Source of the DNA: Paragonimus westermani | Lineage: Eukaryota; Platyhelminthes; Trematoda; Plagiorchiida; Troglotrematidae | Assembly (NCBI GenBank): GCA_008508345.1 | Contig: QNGE01001730.1 | Span: 55,660-119,659, forward strand | Reading direction: 5' to 3' | Length of the DNA: 64,000 nt | Made by a program: the position numbers and the translations under genes | Notes under the pieces: generated by a model | Told to the model about the DNA's origin: nothing | What the model saw: only the letters and a program-made list of their open reading frames with translations | The model's database searches: none | In this document: positions 20,671 through 31,776 of the stretch, piece by piece | How the letters are laid out: the number at the start of each line of letters is the position of its first letter | Numbering within the stretch: position 1 is the stretch's first letter

Positions 20671-21063
20671 TTTCACCAATCGGTGACGCTTAACCAACTG
20701 TATGTTCCTGACCTACGTTTGTATATTGCGTTCTTGGGTGTTCTGCAGTATGCTTCTTCGGTGGCGTGAGTTATCCTCGTGCACATAACGGAAATGGTAA
20801 GGATACCGTTCAGAAATAACGCATTCTGCAAACCGATCCAGCGAGTTCGCTCGCAATTTTTTTCTGTGGTTAGCCTTAATTCGCGCCCGCCGCGCGCGGA
20901 GCTCTCACCATTTTTCCACTTGGGAACATGCGCACAAACATACGTGAATGGGCCAAACACTGACCGTCCTGTCAGCGAAGTGAGGTGCGCTGACACACCA
21001 TCACCACACCTGGCACTTTCAGTGTACCTGACGCCAGTTTCAAACAAGTTCATGTTGACACAG
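20671..21063. other. Unassigned stretch between Gypsy-4 and the Gypsy-1 integrase
   Basis: A long minus-strand open frame (20673-21281) runs across here and antisense to the integrase, with no recognised domain. Contains the right edge of whatever opened Gypsy-1. Confidence 0.3.
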
Positions 21064-21668
21064 TAGCCCCCCTTCCACCCCTGAATGGCTTTACTCATTT
21101 GTTGTCTTGTATTGATTGTTTCATACGCTGGCCACAAGCAACGCCCATACGCGACACCCCGGCCGAGAACATCGCGTGGACGTTCGTGGAAACCTGGATA
21201 TCCTCCTCCGGCGTACCTGATTTCATCACTATTGATCGCGGTTCTCCGTTCATATCCACGCTGTTTGGTGAGCTGAGGCACTTACTCGGCTGTGAAAAAC
21301 TTCCAAACAACCGTGTACCACGCAGTGTCGAGTGGCGAAGTGGAAAGATGCCATCGTCAACCTAAAGCTACCATCTTTGCTACGGCATCTGACCCCATCT
21401 GGTCGAAAAGCTTGCCATTCATTTTGCTTGGCATCCGTAACACTATCAAGGAAGACTTTGGCTGCATTCCTGTTGAACTTGTCTATGGCAGCATCTTACG
21501 CCTGCCAGGCAAAATGACTACGGATTCTAGAACCACTGTTGAGATTGACCCAGCACCTTACGTTACACGTCTGAAACCGTTCATACGCAAGTCGAAGCCC
21601 GCCACCGACGAGGAACAGTCCGATGCAGACCCAAATGCATGAAGATCTGCTTACCATGCTAGCACACA
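21064..21668 (+). pseudogene. Gypsy-1 integrase core (continuation of 12530-13360)
   Basis: Reads LNGFTHLLSCIDCFIRWPQA, TPIRDTPAENIAWTFVETW, SSGVPDFITIDRGSPFISTL (second catalytic Asp in IDRG) and, after a frame change at 21290, TTVYHAVSSGEVERCHRQ (third acidic position, VER) and LPFILLGIRNTIKEDFGCIP, then PVELVYGSILRLPG. Near 21645 MHEDLLTM matches the start of the C-terminal domain, which then breaks at about 21668 and resumes at 23436. Same strand and same lineage as Gypsy-1 gag and RT. Confidence 0.75.
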
Positions 21669-22055
21669 TTAGGGATTATTTAGGGATAAGTTACGGCAGT
21701 TTCGGAATGAACTACGTTCGGAATTTGATGGGTGTGGGGTTAAGGGGCGAATTACGTCAATCTTGGGATAGATAACGGCCGCATTTTGGTGGCCAACGCG
21801 GAAGCAGCAAAACTGAACCTGAATAAAATGCTGCGGGATTAATTCTGCTATCATTACCCGTCTCTATAAATGTAATCATATGAGAACCGAGGAGAAGAAC
21901 TTTCACATATACGAAATCGTTCATTGTACGCATAGTTGTTTTTTGCTTAAGTACACTCCGACGCACAACGCGTTCAGTTTCTTCATATTTGAATTTCATC
22001 AGGTTTATCCTGACAGGTTCCTACGTCTTCTACCATTTCGTTACTTCGTTTGAAG
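21669..22055. other. Left part of a 1.76-kb insertion in the Gypsy-1 integrase
   Basis: No domain recognised. It begins where the integrase C-terminus is interrupted. Starts with TTAGGGATTATTTAGGGATA, but no matching terminus was found near 23430. Confidence 0.3.
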
Positions 22056-22850
22056 ATGTCTAACAATCAGCAATCTGAAGAAAATACGAGTACGTATTAA
22101 CGATTATATGTTGCTCTCAGTGGAATATAGAATTACTCGTTAATCGTTCCACTATTCATTGTCACGTCCGCTGTGCTGTGGAAGGTTTCCACGCTAGCGT
22201 TTCTAATGCTGGACTGGAGCTCTTTGAGCACCATGCACCCACTTCGTTAGAAGGTGGTTGTGAATGCTTCCTTTATGTAGCCGACAATGGTAGATGTTCC
22301 CGAGCAAGCAGAAAAATGTGAATTGTTGCAGGAAACTCGTGATGCTCAGGACGCTCAGTCTGTTATCAAACAATCTTGTCGACCGGCTTCGAGAATGGGT
22401 TGTTTCAAGTAGTACTCCAAGAATGCAAGTCAGTCGACTGTTGCAAATTTTTAGAGAAAGTCTGCCTGAACTACCGTCCGATACAAGAACAGTTGTCGAA
22501 TAATTGCAGGTTTCTCCGGTGGATAAGATGAGCGTGACATACGTGCTCACTTGTTTCCCCTCCAAACTGTTGCACAGTTCAAGGACCTGGAGTACGACTT
22601 GAGAAAGCAGCCATACAGGAAGTTTGTGGTAACTTAATATGAACTATAGTAACTGTTCTGGGTAGATTACTTGCATGGATTGAGTATCCCCCCTCCCCAC
22701 GGCAACTTGTTCGTCGGTGCATGAGGGAAGCCAAAGGCACCGAATTGGCGTTGCACATGACTTATGCGGGTGGAAAAGGGAAGATAGCATTTAGGTATTT
22801 CACGTTGCGACACGCTATTGAAGGTGAATGTAAGCGTGATGAAAGTCTCA
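22056..22850 (+). pseudogene. Second DUF4806-like gene fragment
   Basis: The frame at 22294-22503 ends with LVDRLREWVVSSSTPRMQVS and RLLQIFRESLPELPSDTRTV, a module (LL.IL...LP.DARTLL) that I associate with the N-terminus of DUF4806-type and related transposon-linked proteins. At 22575-22630 another frame reads FKDLEYDLRKQPYRKFV. After a likely intron, RQLVRRCMREAKGTELALHM, TYAGGKGKIAFRYFTLRHAI (22685-22815) fits the C-terminal DUF4806 pattern (VRR...ELAL...GKxGKxAF...AI). Function unknown. Exon limits could not be made consistent, so intact versus broken is open. Confidence 0.45.
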
Positions 22851-23435
22851 AATGAACGCGGAAGTGCTACCGTCGAAGCATCTCTACTCAGAGACCAAGA
22901 GAGGAGACGTGAGCACGTGGATAAAAGTTTGGTTTTACAACGCCCTAGACAGAGAAGGAGTAAGAGGAACAAGAAGAGAAAGAAAGCAGGTGAGGCAAGC
23001 ATGTTACCATGTGCCTCGTTGATATTTGTGAAAACGAGATGAATAATTTGCGTTGATTACCCATAGACAACAGCATCGTGTATTCTGGCGCTTACGTGTG
23101 CGTGACGAATGCTTTCGTGCATAACGATGACTATGAACTCCATAGATTGGTGAATAGTTTAATATTGTATCGTAAATATTGGCATATATCTTTAACACAC
23201 CTCCAGGCTGTGCGTGATATATATATATATTTATATACAACACCTCACCCACCACTCTCGGGTTGTTTAAGCTAAACTGTCGACCCAATGTCAATATTTC
23301 TAACACTATACTCCGAGTTCTCTTTCCGTGCCTACGTTGGTGGCAATCGTCAATGTTTATCGCATTTCTTATGTTGCTTCATTGACATCTACTTCTCTTT
23401 TCCCGTCCCTTGGTGTTTATCCGTGTCGACGCACG
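22851..23435. other. Right part of the insertion; includes an (AT)n run
   Basis: A Lys/Arg-rich open frame (22818-23042) contains KRNKKRKKAG followed by a GTGAGG donor-like site; it may be a further exon of the DUF4806-like gene. Otherwise nothing recognised. Confidence 0.3.
23215..23240. repeat. AT-rich dinucleotide microsatellite
   Basis: GTGATATATATATATATTTATATAC: about ten AT units with one interruption. Confidence 0.85.
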
Positions 23436-23760
23436 CGGTCTTTTCATCCACCTTGTGATGGTCCGTTTGGAGTGCGTGAAGGCGAAGATGAGTACTGTTC
23501 CATCAACCGTAATGATTCAGTACGCATCGACCGCCTAAAAGCGACCCGTGTAGATTCTTTTTAGATGCCTCCTCCTTATCCGGCCATGGTTACCAATCCA
23601 CCCCATCCAAGTCTTCCGAATAGACCCACTGCACAAACTCTACAAGCAGTTTCAGGATCCATTACACCCGTCGATGACGTACAGCACCTCCATTCCCCTC
23701 CACCACAAACACATCACGGATGACCCTGCAAAATTCCCGTCCGTTCCGCGCGTTACACAG
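23436..23760 (+). pseudogene. Gypsy-1 integrase C-terminal end
   Basis: Reads FHPPCDGPFGVREGEDE and SINRNDSVRIDRLKATRV, the YDGPY-V and V-S-I-D-R-L-K-P signatures that close pol in CsRN1-type elements, followed after a stop by a Pro-rich stretch and NSRPFRALH near 23730. It continues the protein broken at 21668, so 21669-23435 is an insertion in Gypsy-1. Confidence 0.7.
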
Positions 23761-23833
23761 ACTAATGTCATTCGTTTTATTTCGATCGTCTCATGCGCCA
23801 ACTAACGCTCTAGAGAGGGGTTTCGCGACGATT

Positions 23834-24163
23834 TGTACAGCATTTTGTACTTTTTATACTTTTTATCGTTCCTTATTTTCGCCTTTATCTAAATCACGAG
23901 TGCACTGTAGGTTTCAACCAGGATAATCAACTGACTTCATATTCGCCAATAAAAAATTGACTTCCGGGGTTGTGAGCCGTCCGTTTTCTCTGCGTTTCGT
24001 GTCGTTTGAATACAGGTCTCGGAAGGATTAACTACTAACGGAATCAACCGTATTTCCATCGCAAATTTCTTACCAGCAACACTACGGATCGGATCCGTTA
24101 GAATTTAAAATCCAACGCGCCTTCACGGAATATTGTGAGTCATTTCTCTTTGTTTTTATCACA
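23834..24163 (+). repeat. Gypsy-1 3' LTR
   Basis: TGTACAGCATTTTGTAC ... ATCACA. Aligns with 10855-11182 along its length, with conserved blocks such as AAAAATTGACTTCCGGG and CCGTTTTCTCTGCGTTTCGT (single-base differences nearby). Confidence 0.75.
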
Positions 24164-24184
24164 TGTTGGTTCCGCTTTCATGCT

Positions 24185-24561
24185 TGTAGTGACCCGGAGA
24201 CAACCCCCCATCTGCCTGCTGTACGATGTGTAGAGTCCTTCCTGATATCTTACCTCACATTGTACATAGGAACTTGAGATTCTTTGCCTGCCGTCTGCCT
24301 GATGCATGAGATCGCATTTGTTCGTTTGCATGCCTGTTGGTGTATGCGCGCCACACACCTTTTCCGGCTTGCTCGAGCGCTTGGCGGTCGGATCCTCGGC
24401 CTCCCTAGCTACTTCGCGTATCGGTGTCGTCTAGCGCTGATCGAGACCATTTGTAATTATTGCATAATATATTTTCGGTCCCTGCAATTATCTGTATTTT
24501 CATTTCGCGTCTGGTATTCCTGCGTATACCTGAGGAAAAGTTAATTTAGTGCACGTAGGCA
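24185..24561 (+). repeat. Gypsy-2 5' LTR
   Basis: TGTAGTGACCCGGAGAC ... GTGCACGTAGGCA. Matches 28549-28927 from GGAGACAACC to GTGCACGTA at a constant offset of 4366; only the terminal bases differ visibly. Confidence 0.85.
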
Positions 24562-24699
24562 ATGAAACCGCTGAGCCCGTACACATTCATTTTTTCGCAC
24601 GTATATTTTGTTTTTCTGACGTGAGTTAACGCAACATTTTCACTTATTAATTTAATTTAATCTCTAGTGCTGTCGAAGTTATACAAGAACGCATTTTTG

Positions 24700-25165
24700 A
24701 CTCGCCAGACGTTTTTGTCAGTGCTCTTTCAGTCCTGATCGCACCTTCTAGGGAGAACAGTCCTCAAAGCTGGTTTGCATAGATAGAAGCCACTTTTGCG
24801 TTGAGAAACATCAAAACGGAACTGACGAAGTTCCATTATGTAGTTGCTGCTCTTCCGCCTCACGTCGTAGACAAGGTGGACGACATCTTGGAGCTTCCAG
24901 ACTCCGTTTAACCATATGAGCAGCTTAAAGAAGCCATTATCAAGTGTGGAAGCCTCTCGGACCGCCAACGCATTGCTCAGCTGCTGAATTTGACCGCGTT
25001 AGGCGACCAAAAGCCCTCACAGCTTCTGAGCTTTATGCGACGCCTCGCAGACCCGGCTCAGCTCGAGGAGTCCTTGTTGAAGGAGTTATGGATCCAGCGA
25101 CACACTAGGAACATTTGCCAACCCTCAAGCGGCCCCGTCGCAATGGGCTGATACAGCCGATCGTA
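24700..25165 (+). pseudogene. Gypsy-2 gag
   Basis: One frame, interrupted only by stops, reads IEATFALRNIKTELTKFHYV, VAALPPHVVDKVDDILELPD, PYEQLKEAIIKCGSLSDRQR, IAQLLNLTALGDQKPSQLLS and FMRRLADPAQLEESLLKELW. This is a textbook CsRN1-type capsid (W....E..F, K...V...L, L..EELGDRKPSQLL.RM). Stops at about 24780 and 24910 interrupt it. It should form the virus-like particle core; no zinc finger is seen after it. Confidence 0.75.
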
Positions 25166-25384
25166 TCTGGGAGACATACAGAAAACAGATCTTCCAAGTA
25201 TTCGCACCAGCGCCGGAACCACTGGCGAACTTCCATGTCAGATCCAGGTGCTCAGCACTCAAAGCTCGCGCCCGCACTCACCCTCACGTGAGCCTAAGGA
25301 AAGAGCCGCCCAGTCGATATCTAAGAGGCGACAGGTGCTCACAAGAAGTGTCAACCCTGATCACAGCTGGTACCACCAGCAGTT

Positions 25385-25846
25385 TTGCAACCGTGCTCGA
25401 TTCTGCAGCAGTCCCTGCTCCTTCTCCATAAAGGACCAGGAAAAATAGCCAGCCAGCACGTCGCGGCGACCGACGTCGCTGGCTCCAGAAGTCATCTGTT
25501 TTTTATTCGAGACCGCGAGTCGGGAGTTCGCTATCCCATCGACACTGGTGCAGAGATCAGCGTTCTCCCATCGGATTCTCGCGAAAGACTTACGCCTATT
25601 ACTGTTTATGGTCAGCGTTCTCACACCTTGAACTTAGGCCTTCGCCGCACTTTTCGATGGCTTTTCACCGTGGCAGACGTCCAAATGCCAATCATTGGCA
25701 TCGATTTTCTCGAGCGCTTCGACCTGCTAATTGGCACACAACACCGTCGGCTAGTCGGCCGTACAATGGACTTGTCTGTTACCGGGACTTTGACCAACGT
25801 GGTTCCAATCAGTTCCGTGTATCGCCCGGGTAGCACGAGCACTTAG
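25385..25846 (+). pseudogene. Gypsy-2 protease
   Basis: A 153-codon open frame. Residues near 40 read HLFFIRDRESGVRYPIDTGA (IDTGA is the intact aspartic protease active site), then EISVLPSDSRERLTPITVYG, and MPIIGIDFLERFDLLIGTQH at residues 100-120, the IIGxDFL segment. It would cleave the polyprotein. A stop at 25846 separates it from the RT, where functional relatives read through. Confidence 0.75.
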
Positions 25847-25859
25847 GCTTCTCTTATCA

Positions 25860-26690
25860 AACAATTTCCGACCATCTTCAGACAACCGACCTCGCTACCG
25901 CCAGTGCCTGGTGCAACGCAGCATCACATCTCCACTGGCCCACCGATGTTCGCTAAAGCTCACCGTTTAACACGGGATAAGCTGGGGATAGCGCGCGTCG
26001 AGTTCAAACGCATGCTCGAGCTCGGCATCATTCGCCCGTCGGATAGTCCCTGGGCTTCTCCTCTTCAGATGGTGTCGAAAAAGTCAGGAGACTAGCGTTC
26101 ATGTGGAGATTATCGCGCGCTTATCACCGCCACGGCACCCGACAGGTACCCCATGCCGCATATTCAGGACATCACGGCTAGCCTGAGAGGCACCCATGTG
26201 CTCTCGAAGCTCGATCTGGTTCGTGCCTACCACCAGATCCCAGTTGCCGCAGACGACGTCACCAAAACAGCGATAATTAGGTCATTCGGCTTGTTCGAAT
26301 TTCTGCACATGCCGTTTGGTCTCCGAAACGCTGCTCAAACATTTTAACGATTTATGGACGACGTCACTGGAGGTTTCGACTTTGTCCATTCCTACATCGG
26401 CGATGTTTTGGTGGAGGAGGAGCATCAGAATCATCTGCGATTGCTTTTCGAACGATTTGCAGCATATAACGTCATTGTGAATGCGGATAACCGCGCTTGC
26501 GGTCAACCACCAGTCGAGTTCTTAGGATATCATGTCGATCATCACGGCATCCGGCCGCCGACCGACAGGGTACAAGCGACTCGCGACATTCCCCGCCCTA
26601 CCACGCTCTCCGCTCTCCGTCGTTTCAACGGCACGGTCAACTATTACCGCCGTTTTGTTCCGCATTGGCGCAACTCATGCACCTTTTGAC
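25860..26690 (+). pseudogene. Gypsy-2 reverse transcriptase
   Basis: Reads HHISTGPPMFAKAHRLTRDK, FKRMLELGIIRPSDSPWASP, SKKSGD, stop, CGDYRALITATAPDRYP, VLSKLDLVRAYHQIPVAADD (motif A with Asp), FGLFEFLHMPFGLRNAAQTF, stop, RFMDDV, then SYIGDVLVEEEHQNHLRLLF (motif C is YIGD, second position Gly for Asp) and FLGYHVDHHGIRPP, RFNGTVNYYRRFVPH. Stops at 26095 (TAG) and 26346 (TAA) are single transitions from the Trp and Gln expected there. The motif C change alone should abolish synthesis. Confidence 0.8.
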
Positions 26691-27304
26691 CGACTTACTC
26701 CGTGGTCGTTCCAGCGGCATCGTTCAGTTGTCAGAAGCAGCCGTCGACCTGTTCGATCGCACCAAAGACACTGTGGCCGACGCAGTGATGCTTCACCATT
26801 TCGACGCTAATGCCACCACCAGCATATCTGTAGACGCTTCCGAAAGAGCTGTTGGTGCCGTACTCCAAAAGCTCGTCGATGGCACCTGGTGACCGCTTCC
26901 ATTTTTCTCCGGACGCCTGTTACCCCCCTAGACGAGGTGCAGCACGGTCGGCCGTTCGTCACTTTCGATACGCCCTCGGAGGCCGCCAATTTGTGATCGT
27001 AACTGATCACAAACCGTTGGTATACGCCTTTCGCAATCGTTCCGAACGCCATTTACCCCACGAAGTGCGCCACCTTGATTTCATCTCGCAGTTCTCTACA
27101 GACGTGCGACACGTCTCTGGCAGTGACAACGTTGTGGCTGACGCTCTGTCACGCGTTTCAGCACTTGTTGGCCACGACATTGTCGACTTATCAGCTATGA
27201 CTGACGCACAACGTGCGGGAAACGACCTCCACGTTTCCTGCCAGCAATTGTCATTCCGCCTCGCGAATCTTCCACTACCGACATCATCGGAAACGATTTT
27301 GTGA
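26691..27304 (+). pseudogene. Gypsy-2 RNase H
   Basis: HLLTDLLRGRSSGIVQLSEA..., then ISVDASERAVGAVLQ (first catalytic Asp at 26830), a stop after DGTW (26892), PLPFFSGRLL in the adjacent frame, and from 26960 GGRQFVIVTDHKPLVYAFRN and SGSDNVVADALSRVSALVG, with the final Asp of ADALSR. All landmark motifs remain, spread over three frames. Confidence 0.75.
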
Positions 27305-28510
27305 GGTACCTCCGCTGGACACCCTGGTACAATCGTACCTTCAGTATCACGACGTCGCGTGTTTGACACTCCACACAACATTGCCCACCCTGGCATCCGG
27401 GCCAGGGTCAAACTTGTTTCCGATGGGTACTTCTAGCCCAGTATGCAAAGGGCTCTTCACACATGGACGCGATCTTTTCCTAGCTTGTCGCCAAGCCAAG
27501 GTACATGGCCACGTGTCGGCCACGACTGGCATATACCCTTCGATTGCCCCTCGACTCTCGCATTCTCACATCAATATTGTAGGTACTTTACCACCCTCGA
27601 ATAGCATGACCTATATCTTGACGATGGTAGACCGGTTTACGCGTTGGCCAGAGGCCGTCCCTATACCCGACGTCCGTTCGGAGACCGTAACACGCGCATT
27701 TGTTGAACGTTGGGTTGCACCCCACGGTTGCCCGGCCACAGTTACAACTGACAGCGGCCCCCACTTCGAAGGCGGTTCTTTTGCGTATACGTTGAACGCA
27801 CTTAGATGTCGTCACACACTGACTACGGCATACCACCTGGCAGCGAATGTCATGGTCTAACGCTTTTATTGACAACTAGAAGCAGCCCTTGCCGCCGTCG
27901 ATGCAATCCGTTAAACAGAAGCACTTCCAATGGTTTTACTTGGCATCCTCGCGGCACTCAAGGACGACCTTCACGTTCTAGCGCCGAACCCCGTTATGGT
28001 CAACCGGTGCTTCTCCCCTGCGATTACTTCTCGTCCGCCATAGGCGCACTCCGATACGATGCTTCCAACGCCAAGCAACTTGCTTCGCATATGCCCCACC
28101 TTTGCGTCCCGGACACAAACAAAAACGGACAAACAAAAAAGGCGTTCCGTTGCTCGTCCGCCTACTTAAGTTTGCCAGGTAAGTTTACCATTTGTTTGTG
28201 CCCAAACTTACCTATATCGCTTTCCATTTCCGTGCACGCGCTCATATCCTGGATCGATCGAAGTTTGCAACGCGAATGCTGTTATGTGACCACTATGTTT
28301 GCCTCCAGGAACACGACAGGCGAACTCTCAACTCCCCCATTCGTTTCGATGCGGTAGGAGAGGATATTTGAGAAGGAGCTCGCTAGGAACTGTTGGCACT
28401 AGTACTCTTCCACTTGCGGCGTCCAGGAATTGCAGTACCAACCGCAAACCGGTGCAGCGTGAACCAGGGCGGGCCAAGGATGGCTGGCCTCAGTTGGTCC
28501 TCACATAGAT
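27305..28510 (+). pseudogene. Gypsy-2 integrase
   Basis: The zinc-binding start (HPGIRARVKLVS, FLACRQAKVH with one Cys replaced by Phe) spans 27380-27500. The core reads LSHSHINIVGTLPPSNS, where the usual catalytic Asp of HxDIVG is Asn, then YILTMVDRFTRWPEAVPIPD, WVAPHGCPATVTTDSGPHFE (second Asp kept) and TTAYHLAANVMV followed by TAA where the third acidic residue belongs. The continuation (EAALAAVDAIR, ALPMVLLGILAALKDDL) and a C-terminal tail run on to about 28508. Dead by at least three independent lesions. Confidence 0.8.
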
Positions 28511-28548
28511 CGACGGGTTGCGTTTGCAGTACCCTTCTGGAGGGGGGA

Positions 28549-28927
28549 TGTTAACTGATCTGGAGACAACCCCCCATCTGCCTGCTGTACGATGTGTAGA
28601 GTCCTTCCTGATATCTTACCTCACATTGTACATAGGAACTTGAGATTCTTTGCCTGCCGTCTGCCTGATGCATGAGATCGCATTTGTTCGTTTGCATGCC
28701 TGTTGGTGTATGCGCGCCACACACCTTTTCCGGCTTGCTCGAGCGCTTGGCGGTCGGATCCTCGGCCTCCCTAGCTACTTCGCGTATCGGTGTCGTCTAG
28801 CGCTGATCGAGACCATTTGTAATTATTGCATAATATATTTTCGGTCCCTGCAATTATCTGTATTTTCATTTCGCGTCTGGTATTCCTGCGTATACCTGAG
28901 GAAAAGTTAATTTAGTGCACGTACGCA
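28549..28927 (+). repeat. Gypsy-2 3' LTR
   Basis: TGTTAACTGATCTGGAGAC ... GTGCACGTACGCA; pairs with 24185-24561. Preceded by the purine run GGAGGGGGGA (28539-28548), a good polypurine tract. Confidence 0.85.
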
Positions 28928-30052
28928 CTAACTGCTCACTGTAAACGGAGTGTATTCGATCTAAACGTGCCCTGTGGATATTGTGGTAACCGCGTTAATA
29001 CGAACGGTCAGTGTGTCCAACCATAGGTCGTGGCGTTGTGACTGTGGGGTACTCGTAGGCTGACCGTCGAACGGGTCACTCCAAAGTGCTTCTTGCGGTA
29101 CAATGCTTCCGTTCTCGTTGAACCTCTTTGCTTTTCTGAAAACATGAAATTCCATCCCCTGGGTAGTCATGTAACTGCACAAAGTTGCCGATTTCTTCGT
29201 TACCTTAATGCCAAAGCAACTTACGTCGGATTATGGTAAGCAGTATATACTCTATGCAGATCACGTCGAATTTCGCACACATTACGTTTAGAAGTCGTCA
29301 GCTGCGGCCTTGTCTACCTACTCACGGCGCCTCCAAATTTCAGTGGTTTCCAGTTACATGTGGGGATGATCATAAACACAGACGTTTCAACTGTCGACAC
29401 CCATTTCAGGGGATATGGAACGCAAAAGTTCAAGAAAAATTATCTACAACTTACACGATGCATTTTTATTAATCATTCGTTGCTAATTTCTTCTATCTAC
29501 CCATCTATCTTTCACGCACTAAAACAGGAAAGTTTCCTACAGCACAATAGGTATATTTCATACTTTCCTGAATATTTGGTCCACATTTGTTCACATGATA
29601 TTCCAGACCCATATATTAACGGTATACCAACGACAGCGTTCAGTTCCTGCAGATAAATTTCAGCGGCCCTTTTTACAATCTGACACTACTACTCAAGTTA
29701 GGCGCGTGACAAACCATTTTCCCCGTGAATGTTGACCTTGATGTATTATTAAATCTTGGTACCAATTGCTTGTGGAAACTTGTTTCTGCGTAATTTTCCT
29801 TCCTTGCTTTCCCTAGCTTGACCTTTGTGTATATGTACCCTAGTTTCATTCTCGCTTGACCGCTTCGCCAACAAGTGCGTGTTGCATTTGGTTATATTTA
29901 CGTGTGCCGTTAGTCTCTGAGCTTTTATATTTGGTAGATTTACTATAGAGGTTTGTTGTTGTCTTCCATTATTTGGTTTATCATATTGTTTTTTAACATC
30001 AGCACCTTATTAATAAGAAACTGCCTATACGATTGTCGATGACCCTGTAGCG
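28928..30052. other. Unassigned 1.1 kb upstream of the LINE RT
   Basis: No domain recognised in any frame. It may be flank or the decayed 5' part (endonuclease) of the LINE at 30053. Confidence 0.3.
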
Positions 30053-31723
30053 ATGTGCAAAATCTTCAGCTCACATTTTGCTGCCTCGTTTGGCACAGAA
30101 AGCTTTGCATTACTTGCTACTATCCCGTCAAAAACAGATAAAGTTTTGAGTAATGTTTTGGTTGATGTTCGATGTGTTCACTCACAGTTAGCCTGCATCA
30201 TGCCCTCAATCCATCCCGGACCAGATGGTATCGCACCAATGATCGTCAAGCAGGCAGGTGAGGATCTACCCATTCACTTACTGAATTTGTTCAACTTATC
30301 ACTTTTATCCAGTACATTCCCTACTCAATGGAAGCCTCAATCATTATGCCTCGTCACAAGAGTAGTCCAATGCGGGACGTTAGTAACCACAAGTCAATCT
30401 GCTCGAAAATCTTTGAAAGGTTAATAAGGATGCACATAGTCGAGTTCTTAAGGACACAAGACCTCAAAAACTCTTCGCAGCACGGTTTTATTAGTAAATG
30501 CACTTATATGACATGTCAGCTGGAATTTTTAAACCATGTATCGACGTCCGTTGACGCAGGGAATGCGGTAATTATCCCACTCTTAGACATACAGAAGGCT
30601 TTTGATCGTGTGCCTCATAAACGCCTCTTGATCAAAGTAGCATTTTTTGGCATACAAGATCCCTTGTATAGCTGGCTGTCGTCATACCTTGAAGGTCGCA
30701 CTCAAACAGTCAAAATAGGGGAGCACAATTTAACACCAAAGCCAGTGACTAGTGGGGTGGTCCAAGAATGCTTTCTGGGTTCGTTGCTCTCCTCAATGCA
30801 CATGAATGACTTACGCAACATTATTACTCATGGCAGGCCCTTTCTGTTTGCTGACGGTATCAAAATCGTTTACACATTCCGCCAGGGCAGTAACATCAAT
30901 TTCTGTCTACAAAATATACGGCAGGACCTAGTGTCATCGCAGTTGTGGTGCAGAGCATGGCTGATGTCGTTCTCAGCGGACAAATCGAACATCATCACTT
31001 ATGGTTGTAAAATTACCTCGTGGCTCCATATCACTAGATGGTTGTGATATTGATACAGCCACTTCGGTCAGAGATCTAGGAATAGGGTACTCAAACTCCT
31101 TCAATTTCTCTGAAAAATTATGCTTCCAGGTAGCAAAAACTAAAAGAACAATAGGCCGTATCAAAAAGGCGTTCAGTTTACCAGCTGCCAGGCTCACGCT
31201 CAACAAAATATGTGCTCGGCCTCCACTCAAGTATTGCACTTTCATTTACTGCCATCTACGTAAGTCTGATAGGCTTTTGTTAGGAAATCTTCAACGATCG
31301 TTTACCAAAAGCCTATTAGGATATTCTTCTTTGCTGACCTATCGACAGCGCTGTGAAAAACTTGGTATTGATCCACTTTGGTTGCGTAGACTAAAGTTGA
31401 CGCAGCTGTATAAACTCACACATTCGGATGTGATTACCACGGCGTTTCCCGTCCGCTTACAACGCAGCCCTCCATACAGTCTATGAAGTGGGGACTCCAC
31501 CTCGCCAACCTTGATATCCCGGAAAAGTGTACGTGCGAACTTCTTCCTCGTAAAGTATTCCTACATTTGGAATAAACTTCCAGATGAGGTTAGAGCCAGT
31601 AAAATCATTCAGCGTTTTAGAAAAGGTTTCGACAGCTATCTTACGTTAAAAAACACAACGACTATCTTCAAGCCCTCTGTATCATTTGATGACCTTTTTG
31701 AGTGTGGTCCGAGAAACATTTAG
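30053..31723 (+). pseudogene. CR1/Jockey-like LINE reverse transcriptase and C-terminus
   Basis: Three long frames with only two main frameshifts (near 30330 and 31010) and one stop (31486). Landmarks: MPSIHPGPDGIAPMIVKQAG (fingers), SKIFERLIRMHIVEFL, SQHGFISKCTYMTCQLEFLN, IPLLDIQKAFDRVPHKRLL (motif A), VTSGVVQECFLGSLL (motif B, usual Gly-Ser altered), FLFADGIKIVY (motif C, FADG instead of FADD), DLGIGYSNSFNF, RTIGRIKKAF, RCEKLGIDPLWLRRLKL and, near the end, FSYIWNKLPDEV-type sequence at 31560. It lacks an endonuclease. The motif C change makes it catalytically dead. It is repeated at 34421-36091. Confidence 0.8.
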
Positions 31724-31776
31724 CCGTCAGATGCGCATTACGTGGATAACCACCCCACTGTCTAACGCCCCTCGAC

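Larger units (their letters stand above)
24185..28927 (+). mobile_element. Gypsy-2, LTR retrotransposon of CsRN1-like type
   Basis: 4743 bp with LTRs of 377 and 379 bp starting TG and ending CA, inserted 21 bp downstream of the Gypsy-1 3' LTR. Internal order is gag, protease, RT, RNase H, integrase. Every domain carries stops, frame changes or lost catalytic residues, yet the two LTRs appear almost identical. No target-site duplication found. Confidence 0.85.

Noticed and set aside
20673..21281. 202-codon minus-strand open frame
   Set aside because: Its upstream part is antisense to the Gypsy-1 integrase, and the protein shows no domain; judged a shadow frame.
24185..28927. Repeated in-frame stops considered as recoded codons in Gypsy-2
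   Set aside because: All three stop codons occur, frameshifts are also present and catalytic residues are lost; simple decay explains them.
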